Source: Oscillospiraceae bacterium (GTDB taxonomy: Bacteria; Bacillota; Clostridia; Oscillospirales; Oscillospiraceae). Taken from it: a DNA stretch of 64,000 bases. The translations under genes were made by a program, and so were the position numbers. Within the stretch, counting starts at the first letter, position 1; every line of letters begins with the position of its first letter. The stretch is from the NCBI GenBank assembly GCA_017482385.1, contig JAFUNI010000004.1, positions 1 through 64,000 of the forward strand, written 5' to 3'. Below the pieces are notes generated by a model. That model made no database searches. It was given only the letters and a program-made list of their open reading frames with translations, and had not been told where the DNA came from. Of the stretch, positions 57,507 through 64,000 are shown piece by piece.

Positions 57507-59306
57507 TTATTCCTCTTCTATACAGAATCCACCGGGGGCAAGGGCTTGCCCGTTCAGTCGGTGGCTCATCAGCACAGTGCCCTCCGGAATATCCCAGTTG
57601 CCACCGCTTTGGTTTACATAAATCTCAACAGACTTACCCGAATAACTGCGGCTAAAGCCGATTTTGCCATCTCCTGCCTGGAAAAAACGAATGTCACCCA
57701 ACTGCAGCGCAGAGTTTTCTTTGCGGAGATTTCCCAAGGTCCTGTAAAGACCCAGCAGAATGGGATCGACCTTTCCCCAGGGGTAGGTGCGGCGGTTAAA
57801 GGGATCCTTGTGACCTTCCATACCTGCCTCGTCGCCATAGTAGATACTGGGCGCGCCGGGGAGCGTGTATTGGAGAAATGCAGCTGTAAAAAGCTTTTCC
57901 TTTGCCTGTTCCAAAACTTCCGGAGAAAGCTTTTTGGTTGCAGCCACCTCCCGGTTGTAATCAAAATCATCGACCAGGGCAGTAAGGATCCGGGGCGTGT
58001 CGTGGCTACCCAGCAGATTCATATTGCAGGCAAGGACCTGAGGCGGATAGTTTTCTGCGATTGTCATTACCGTTTCACGGAAAGCTACGCCATCATCTTT
58101 ACCCCAGAGGAAGTTGAGAATCGCGGTGCGGAAGGGATAATTCATGCAGGAGTCCAGCACTCCCTCGGTGAAGTACCGGCGGCGAATGCCATAGGCGACT
58201 TTGTTGGATGCATCCTCCCAAACCTCGCCAATGAGCAGAGCATCGGGGCGGAGCTGCCGCAGCCGTTTTTTGAGCGCTCCGATAAATTCGTTGGGCAGCT
58301 CGTCTGCCACATCCAGGCGGAAGCCGTCTGCGCCCAGCTTCAGCCAGTGAGCAATGACGGAATCATCACTACCGAAAATATAGTCCATAAAAGCCGGGTC
58401 TGATTTATTTACAGTGGGGAGGGTATGGAATCCCCACCAGCTTTCGTATTTGTCCGGATACCGGTGGAACTGATACCAGGAATAGTAGGGAGAATTTTTG
58501 CTTGCGACAGCTGATTCAAAATAGGTGCTCCGGGAGCCAGTGTGGGAAAACACCCCGTCCAAGACCACTTTGATACCCCTTTTGTGGGCAGCTTGACACA
58601 GGGCCTTAAAATCTTCCTCTGTACCCAGCATGGGATCGGGCGTTTTGTAATCAGCGGTGTCATAGCGGTGATTGGAGAAAGCCTTGCTAATGGGATTGAG
58701 ATACAAAATCGTTGTGCCGAAAGAGGCAATATAGTCCATCTTTTCGGTAATTCCACGGAAATTTCCACCGAAAAAGTCGTTGTTCAGTACTTCGCCTTTA
58801 TCATTGGGCTGCCAAACAACTTCCTCGTCCCAGGAATTATGCATGGTATAAGGCTCCAACTTCCCGGTCAGCTTGCAATCTCCGGACTTGTGGAACCTGT
58901 CGGGGAAAACCTGGTAGATCACAGCGCCCTTTGCCCAGTCCGGGGTGGTGAAATCTGCCGGTGTGCAGGTAAGCTGCCACCGGTCACCTGCTTCCATATT
59001 GGTATGGTGACCTTGCTTAAACAGCCGGAAAGAACCCTCCGGCTTGTAGATTTTAAAGTAATAATAGTATAGACCTGGTTTCAGTGTAAAACTGCCGCTC
59101 CAAACATCATATGCGCCTTGTGTTGACGCTTTTTGCAGGGGAGCGACTATACCGGGTGTGCCGTCTTCCAAATCCAAAACGCATTCCACTTTTACAGCCC
59201 CAACAGAGCAGGGGATGTAAATGTGCAGACAGCAGGATTGCCCTTCGGCTAAAGTGCCGAAGGGCGATTTGTATTCTGCTTTCTGAGAATCAAATAAAAT
59301 CCGCAT
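57507..59306 (-). CDS. GH13 alpha-glucan hydrolase (neopullulanase/alpha-glucosidase-like)
   Basis: A 599-residue GH13 enzyme without signal peptide. N-terminal beta domain (to about 130), then the barrel with DGVFSHTGSRS, DGFRLDVADELP (nucleophile Asp), LIGEVWED (acid/base Glu) and LLGSHDTPR (stabilising Asp), then a C-terminal beta domain. It lies two bases after glgA and thus within the glycogen operon. The probable role is cytoplasmic breakdown or trimming of glycogen or maltodextrins. GAAAGG precedes the ATG at 59306. Confidence 0.9.
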   Translation of the reverse strand: MRILFDSQKAEYKSPFGTLAEGQSCCLHIYIPCSVGAVKVECVLDLEDGTPGIVAPLQKASTQGAYDVWSGSFTLKPGLYYYYFKIYKPEGSFRLFKQGHHTNMEAGDRWQLTCTPADFTTPDWAKGAVIYQVFPDRFHKSGDCKLTGKLEPYTMHNSWDEEVVWQPNDKGEVLNNDFFGGNFRGITEKMDYIASFGTTILYLNPISKAFSNHRYDTADYKTPDPMLGTEEDFKALCQAAHKRGIKVVLDGVFSHTGSRSTYFESAVASKNSPYYSWYQFHRYPDKYESWWGFHTLPTVNKSDPAFMDYIFGSDDSVIAHWLKLGADGFRLDVADELPNEFIGALKKRLRQLRPDALLIGEVWEDASNKVAYGIRRRYFTEGVLDSCMNYPFRTAILNFLWGKDDGVAFRETVMTIAENYPPQVLACNMNLLGSHDTPRILTALVDDFDYNREVAATKKLSPEVLEQAKEKLFTAAFLQYTLPGAPSIYYGDEAGMEGHKDPFNRRTYPWGKVDPILLGLYRTLGNLRKENSALQLGDIRFFQAGDGKIGFSRSYSGKSVEIYVNQSGGNWDIPEGTVLMSHRLNGQALAPGGFCIEEE

Positions 59307-59308
59307 TG

Positions 59309-60754
59309 TTAACCTTTCAGCATTTTCTGAAACAGCGCCATATACCGTGCAGCGGGCTTGTCCCAGCTGAAATCCTGCTGCATATCGATCTTCTGTAAAG
59401 TCCGGAAGGAATCTTTCTTGTTGTTGTACAGATTCAGACACCGCTTTAGCGCGCCCAGGAAATCATCTGCATTGTAGCTTTGGAAAGTAAAGCCCAAACC
59501 ACCCTGGCCGTCCTCATCAACAGGGGGAACAGTATCCCGCAGACCGCCGGTTGCGTGCACAACGGGCACAGTGCCGTAGCGCATGGCATTCATCTGACTT
59601 AAACCGCAGGGCTCGCTTTTGGAGGGCATCAGGTAGATGTCGCCGCCGGCGTAGATCCGGGAGGCAAGCTTGAGATCAAAAGTGATCTTTGCAGCCACCT
59701 TTTGAGGAAATTCCTGCTGCAAAGAACGGAAAAAGTTCTCATAATGGCTTTCGCCGGTTCCCAGGATCAACAGCTGGCAATCCTCTTCCCACAGGAGTCT
59801 GCGGGCAATATGGCACAGCAGATCCAAGCCCTTGTGGCCGGCCAATCTTGTGACCATCACCATCAGCGGCGCATCAGCCCTCACGGGCAGCCCCACTTCT
59901 TTCTGCAAAGCGGCCTTGCAGGCGGCCTTGCCTTCGGTGAAGGTTTCTGCGTTGTAGTGGGCAGGCAGAGCAGCGTCCGTTTCCGGATTAAAGGTGTTTA
60001 CATCAATGCCGTTGGTGATGCCGGTGAGCTTGCCGGCATTCCCGGCAAGGACGGAAGAAAGCCCGTGGGCATAATAGGGAAGCATAAGCTCTTTCGCATA
60101 GCTTTCCGATACGGTGGTCACCAAATCGGCGCACTCGATAGCGCCTTTCATCATATTGACAGCCCCGTCCATATCCAGCCGCTCCCGGTAGGTCCAGGGA
60201 AGACCCAGCACATCATCAAAGAAATCGCTGTCCGCCCAGCCCTGGTATTCAATGTTGTGAATGGTGAACATACACCGGGTATTGGGGAAGAAGGGATAGT
60301 ATTGAGATTTCAGAAAAACGGGAACCAAAGCGGTCTGCCAGTCGTTACACTGGATCACATCGGGGATAAAATCGATAGAAACCAAAGCATCCAGGCAGGC
60401 CTTGGCAAAATAGGCATACCGCTCCCCGTCGTCACCGTGACCGTAGGGCGCGCCCTCCCGGCCACCGAAGTAATACAGATTGTCCAGGAAATATACCTGC
60501 ACACCATCGGTGCGGTTTTTAAGCTTATGCACACCGGTGTACTGCTGCCGCCAGCCCAAAGCTACGTGGAATTGCGCCACCAGCTCCGTTTCAAATGCAG
60601 GGTTGTCCAGTATTTTCTTGTAATAAGGGAGGATCAGCGCTACCTCGTTGCCTTCGATCCGGGACAGGGCGGCAGGCAAAGCCTCCATCACATCTCCCAG
60701 GCCGCCGGACTTGATATAGGGCGCGCCCTCAGATGCCAAAATGGCAATTTTCAT
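59309..60754 (-). CDS. glgA: glycogen synthase (ADP-glucose type)
   Basis: A 481-residue GT5 enzyme adding glucose from ADP-glucose to glycogen. It has the N-terminal ADP-glucose site KSGGLGDV (residues 16-23), QCNDWQTALVP, and the C-terminal LASRIYAGGDIYLMPSKSEPCGLSQMNAMRYGTVPVVHATGGLRDTV, in which the E-x7-E type motif (EPCGLSQ) is clear. Its start overlaps the glgD stop by four bases (ATGA). Confidence 0.95.
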   Translation of the reverse strand: MKIAILASEGAPYIKSGGLGDVMEALPAALSRIEGNEVALILPYYKKILDNPAFETELVAQFHVALGWRQQYTGVHKLKNRTDGVQVYFLDNLYYFGGREGAPYGHGDDGERYAYFAKACLDALVSIDFIPDVIQCNDWQTALVPVFLKSQYYPFFPNTRCMFTIHNIEYQGWADSDFFDDVLGLPWTYRERLDMDGAVNMMKGAIECADLVTTVSESYAKELMLPYYAHGLSSVLAGNAGKLTGITNGIDVNTFNPETDAALPAHYNAETFTEGKAACKAALQKEVGLPVRADAPLMVMVTRLAGHKGLDLLCHIARRLLWEEDCQLLILGTGESHYENFFRSLQQEFPQKVAAKITFDLKLASRIYAGGDIYLMPSKSEPCGLSQMNAMRYGTVPVVHATGGLRDTVPPVDEDGQGGLGFTFQSYNADDFLGALKRCLNLYNNKKDSFRTLQKIDMQQDFSWDKPAARYMALFQKMLKG

Positions 60755-61863
60755 ACGATTTCTCCTCGTTTGATGATGATGGGACGGTTGGGGGTTCCGA
60801 TGATCTGCGTACCGGGCTGCACCACCACATCCTTGTCCAAAATCACATATTTCAGTTCGCAGTTTTCGCCGACCACAGTGTCGTTCATGATCAGACAGTT
60901 TTCAATCTTAGCGCCGGCCTTGACTGTGACCTGCCGGAACAGAACACTGTCCCGGACACTGCCCTCCAGCATACCGCCGTCTGCCACCAGACAGTTGTCG
61001 ATGGAAGACGCTTCGCCGTAGTAGGTGGGAACCCGGTCGCGAACCTTGGTGTAAACCGGATGGTTGTAGTAAAACAGGTCGTGGCGGGTACGACTGTTGA
61101 GCAACGCCAAAGAGTTGTGGAAATACTCCTCTACGGACTCGTTAAACATAGCGAGGCCGGGGAAGTTATACACATTCAGTGTAATTTCACCCCGCTGCCA
61201 GCTGCCCAGCACCAAGTCCCGGTCCATATGATACAGATTCCGGGCGATGCACTCCTGTACCAGCTTACGCAGCAGGCGCTTGGACAGCACAAAAAGGTCC
61301 ATAGATGCCAGGTAATTGGCAGGGGCTGCATAGTCCACAGCAATATCGGCGATCTCGCCGGACTCGTTTAACTGGATGGCCAGGTCCAGCTGCTTTTTGC
61401 CGTTGGCAATGCCTGCCTTGGTTACCACGGTGATGTCCTTACCGCTTTTTATATGCGCATTCAGTACGCTGTTCAAGTCCAAATTGCACAAAATGGCGGA
61501 GTCAGCCATGACCACATACTCATCCTCCGGGCCAAAGTCAATAAAGGTCATTGCATGATAAAGACCTTCCAGCTTGCCCCGGTAGCTGTGGGAGGAGGAC
61601 ATGGCAAAGGGGGTCAGAAATTCCAGGCCGCCTTCTTCCAGCTCTAAGCCCCATTCCTCGCCGGAGCCGATGTGGTTGATAAGGCTTTGATAATTCTGAC
61701 GGGATACAATACCGATATGGCGAATGCCCGCAGCTGCCATGTTGGAAAGGTGGAAGTCGATCTGCCGATAGCGGCCGCCGAAGGGGATGCTGCCCATAGT
61801 GCGCCGGTGGCTCAGCACATCCATATTGGCGTCGTTGGCAAAGATAATACCCATTACATTCAT
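60751..61863 (-). CDS. glgD: glucose-1-phosphate adenylyltransferase, regulatory subunit
   Basis: A 370-residue paralogue of GlgC with nucleotidyltransferase and left-handed beta-helix parts, but with changed active-site residues: it lacks the intact GGxGxRL loop (reads ANDANMDVLSHRRTMGSIPFGGRYRQIDFHLSNMAAAGI). GlgD is a Bacillota-type partner that activates or regulates GlgC. It is 14 bp after glgC. Confidence 0.93.
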   Translation of the reverse strand: MNVMGIIFANDANMDVLSHRRTMGSIPFGGRYRQIDFHLSNMAAAGIRHIGIVSRQNYQSLINHIGSGEEWGLELEEGGLEFLTPFAMSSSHSYRGKLEGLYHAMTFIDFGPEDEYVVMADSAILCNLDLNSVLNAHIKSGKDITVVTKAGIANGKKQLDLAIQLNESGEIADIAVDYAAPANYLASMDLFVLSKRLLRKLVQECIARNLYHMDRDLVLGSWQRGEITLNVYNFPGLAMFNESVEEYFHNSLALLNSRTRHDLFYYNHPVYTKVRDRVPTYYGEASSIDNCLVADGGMLEGSVRDSVLFRQVTVKAGAKIENCLIMNDTVVGENCELKYVILDKDVVVQPGTQIIGTPNRPIIIKRGEIV

Positions 61864-61877
61864 AGTGCGTCCCTCCT

Positions 61878-63068
61878 TTACCGCATTTCGCCGGGCAGAA
61901 CCACTGTGCCGGTTTCGACTACAGTATTCTTTGCCACAACGCTGATAGCTTTTTCTTCCTCGGGAGTGAAGACACCGCCAACTACCGCGTTGCGGCTGAT
62001 CTTTGCGTTCTCACCCACAATAGAATGGCGAACAATAGCGCCGGATTCAATGGTCACGCCAGGCATCACCACAGAATTTTCCACCAAAGCGCCAGCACCC
62101 ACAGTACAGCCGGTGGAGATAATGCTGTTTTGCACAGATCCGTAAACCTCAGAGCCCTCTGCGATGAAGCAATTCACAGTCTTTGCTTTTTCATCAATGT
62201 AGGAAGAGGGGAGTGCATTGTTACGGGCGTAGATCTTGCTGCGCTCGTCACCCCGGATGTTAAAGGCGGGCTCTTTGCCCAGCAGGTCCATATTGGCCTC
62301 CCACAAAGAGTCGATGGTGCCCACATCCTTCCAGTAGCCGTCAAAGGGATAGGCCATCATCTTATGACCGGCATTCAGCAGACCGGGAATGATGTTTTTG
62401 CCAAAATCGTTGGAAGAATTGGGATCAGCCTCGTCTTCGACCAGCGCTTTGTGCAGAACATCCCAGTTAAATACGTAAATGCCCATGGAGGCGTTGGTGG
62501 ACTTGGGCTTTGCAGGCTTTTCCTCAAACTCGTAAATGGAATTGTCGGGGTTGGTGTTCAGAATACCGAAACGGCTGGCTTCACTTAGGGGAACATCCCG
62601 GACAGCAATGGTACAGGAAGCATTGTTTTTTTCGTGATATTCCACCATGGCGTTGTAATCCATTTTGTAAATATGGTCGCCGGAGAGGATCACCACATAG
62701 TCCGGATCAAAGCGCTCAATAAAGTCGATGTTTTGATAAATGGCATTGGCAGTGCCCTTGTACCAGCCACTCTTCTTGTCGTGGCGTTCGTAGGGGGGAA
62801 GTACCTGGGCACAGCTGCGGGTCTTGTTAAGACCCCAGGGCTGTCCGTTGCCGATGTACTCGTTCAGCTCCAAAGGCTGATACTGGGTAAGAATGCCCAC
62901 CGTATCAATGCCGGAATTAACGCAGTTACTTAAGGGGAAATCGATAATGCGGTATTTGCCGCCGAAGGGGACGGCAGGTTTGGCGGTCTTCTCGGTAAGG
63001 ACCTTCAAACGACTGCCCTGACCACCGGCCAAGAGCATTGCGATACAGCGCTTTTTCTGAACAAGCAT
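61878..63068 (-). CDS. glgC: glucose-1-phosphate adenylyltransferase, catalytic subunit
   Basis: A 396-residue enzyme making ADP-glucose for glycogen. The intact nucleotide loop [19 protein letters not shown] is near the start, followed by [28 protein letters not shown] and HIYKMDY, then a C-terminal beta-helix. Length is normal. It is the first gene of the glgC-glgD-glgA-GH13 operon; an A+T-rich leader (63069-63180) precedes it and shows two AAGGAGTT boxes. Confidence 0.96.
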   Translation of the reverse strand: MLVQKKRCIAMLLAGGQGSRLKVLTEKTAKPAVPFGGKYRIIDFPLSNCVNSGIDTVGILTQYQPLELNEYIGNGQPWGLNKTRSCAQVLPPYERHDKKSGWYKGTANAIYQNIDFIERFDPDYVVILSGDHIYKMDYNAMVEYHEKNNASCTIAVRDVPLSEASRFGILNTNPDNSIYEFEEKPAKPKSTNASMGIYVFNWDVLHKALVEDEADPNSSNDFGKNIIPGLLNAGHKMMAYPFDGYWKDVGTIDSLWEANMDLLGKEPAFNIRGDERSKIYARNNALPSSYIDEKAKTVNCFIAEGSEVYGSVQNSIISTGCTVGAGALVENSVVMPGVTIESGAIVRHSIVGENAKISRNAVVGGVFTPEEEKAISVVAKNTVVETGTVVLPGEMR

Positions 63069-63218
63069 AGTAACAACTCCTTAAATAATGGTGAAGTAAA
63101 AGGGAATATAACTCCTTTATATATAGAATATCATATTTCTGCAGAGAAAGAAAGGGGTATTTTTTGCTAAAAACCTGTGTAAAAATATGGCAGTTATGAC
63201 GAGAAGATAAGGGAAAAA

Positions 63219-63250
63219 CGCAAAAACTGCCACACATCGTGTGGCAGTAA
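63219..63250 (-). terminator. terminator of the phosphatase-like gene
   Basis: On the minus strand ACTGCCACAC and GTGTGGCAGT pair around GATG-like bases and are followed by TTTTT; ten bases after the stop codon. Confidence 0.85.
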
Positions 63251-63259
63251 AAATGCGGG

Positions 63260-64000
63260 TTAAGCATCCGTCTTGGGGAGTACCTTGTAGAAGTGGGTAA
63301 TATTCAAGTCCTCATCCGTGTCCAGACCGTGAGAACCGCAGTCACCGTCGATCTCGTGGCAGCCATGATCCATAGCGAAGCCCATAAGGGTGTTGTGATG
63401 CGCCCAATGTTCTGCGATCATTTCGTAGTACATACCGAAGGCCTTTGCGTTGGTGCGAAGTTCACCCAAGGAATCGACACTTTCCGGACCGGTCTTGTGC
63501 ATACAGGTATCGTAGTTTCCGTTGTACACGCAAATGAAGTCGTGCTTGTCTTCCAAAATCAGCTGGGCGGCTTTGGCATTGACCTTCTCGATGGAATCGT
63601 AAAGATAGTAATCCATATTCCGTTCCAAATAAATGTTACCCATGCTGTCCTTTGCGGTGGATACCAGGGCGGGCTTTTTGCCGGCCCGCAGCAGGGCGTC
63701 AAAAATGGTGTCAATTCTGATCACCGGCTTGGCATACTCCCGAATGCCGTGAACTGCGGGCTGGGCGCCGGTGTACATAGTGCCGAAGCAAACCGGAGTC
63801 ACAGAGGGCATCACGGTACAAAGGGGCAGCTGCAGCTCAGTCCTGTTGGTCACTTCGGCAAGAAAGTGGGGATACTTTTGGAAAATCCACTGGGCAACAG
63901 CATCGGGATTGTACATAAAGATCCGGTCTGCCTTCTTGCCGTTTAGCTGGCTGTCTATGTAAGCGCACAGGTCAGCATTGGGCGCAGCGGATTCCTTGGG
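63260..64000 (-). CDS. alkaline phosphatase/phosphodiesterase superfamily protein, 5' end outside the window
   Basis: At least 246 residues, open to the window edge. The visible part has VTPVCFGTMYTGAQPAVHGIREY (the substrate-adjacent region of type I phosphodiesterase/nucleotide pyrophosphatase-like enzymes), MDHGCHEIDGDCGSHGLDTDEDLNI (His/Asp metal site near the end) and several conserved glycines. Metal-binding residues appear intact in this half; the nucleophile region may lie in the missing N-terminus. The substrate is unknown. Gene lies upstream of glgC on the same strand but is separated by a terminator. Confidence 0.72.
   Translation of the reverse strand, partial: PKESAAPNADLCAYIDSQLNGKKADRIFMYNPDAVAQWIFQKYPHFLAEVTNRTELQLPLCTVMPSVTPVCFGTMYTGAQPAVHGIREYAKPVIRIDTIFDALLRAGKKPALVSTAKDSMGNIYLERNMDYYLYDSIEKVNAKAAQLILEDKHDFICVYNGNYDTCMHKTGPESVDSLGELRTNAKAFGMYYEMIAEHWAHHNTLMGFAMDHGCHEIDGDCGSHGLDTDEDLNITHFYKVLPKTDA

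Overview
This window looks like the chromosome of a strictly anaerobic, low-to-mid G+C Gram-positive bacterium of the class Clostridia, most probably an Oscillospirales gut commensal. The grounds are a divIVA/sepF cell-division pair, a T-box leader in front of ileS, a glgC-glgD pair (GlgD is typical of Bacillota), Hfq, a group-B-like [FeFe] hydrogenase, and the CO dehydrogenase/acetyl-CoA synthase core of the Wood-Ljungdahl pathway. Gene density is high, most transcription units end in clear stem-loops, and no phage, transposase or CRISPR array is visible. The species cannot be named from the sequence alone.

Layout. 1-460: tRNA-Lys (cut by the window edge), tRNA-Glu and a 5S rRNA gene with terminator. 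547-2700: an ECF sigma factor overlapping its likely membrane-anchored regulator, then a C39-like cysteine peptidase. 2700-7224: an MFS transporter with a LysR regulator, a GNAT acetyltransferase/pseudouridine synthase pair and small proteins. 7274-12345: tRNA-Ser(CGA), whose 3' end is duplicated 173 bp downstream, then an orphan membrane protein and a glycerate kinase/aldo-keto reductase/SGNH hydrolase run. 12349-25475 is a long minus-strand housekeeping block: miaB, mutS, a CPBP protease, mutL, a zinc-ribbon membrane protein, miaA, hfq, yggS, sepF, divIVA and T-box-controlled ileS.

25657-38921: a membrane-anchored peptidyl-prolyl isomerase with a cytoplasmic zinc ribbon, an alpha-galactosidase-like enzyme, DegV, a DUF362 protein, glutamine synthetase, an 852-residue sigma factor fused to a TPR-like segment and a duplicated C-terminal domain, a MATE exporter, a flavin reductase and an acetyltransferase. 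39034-43940 is a tight nine-gene plus-strand run: rhodanese lipoprotein, PAS protein, P-loop kinase, DUF3786, nitroreductase, isoprenylcysteine-methyltransferase-like protein, minimal MGMT, [4Fe-4S] aldo-keto reductase and zinc ribbon. 43978-49835 holds a LytTR/DUF3021 pair, DUF3892, a 26-residue hydrophobic peptide, an AraC regulator, tRNA-Pro, the [FeFe] hydrogenase, a DUF4097 adhesin-like protein and a small secreted or anchored protein.

49956-55184: the cooS-cooC-acsB operon with a good promoter, an operator-like dyad in the leader and a duplicated 3' end. The corrinoid protein and methyltransferase genes of the pathway are not in the window. 55319-63068: an AEC transporter, then glgC-glgD-glgA-GH13-(58-residue Cys protein)-lrgA-lrgB read on the minus strand, which links glycogen storage with a probable pyruvate/holin-like transporter. 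The window ends inside an alkaline-phosphatase-superfamily gene.

The strongest candidates for something undescribed are the sigma/TPR/duplicated-domain fusion at 33551-36109, the nine-gene redox run at 39034-43940, the att-like tRNA-Ser duplication at 7345-7568 and the tandem duplication behind acsB.
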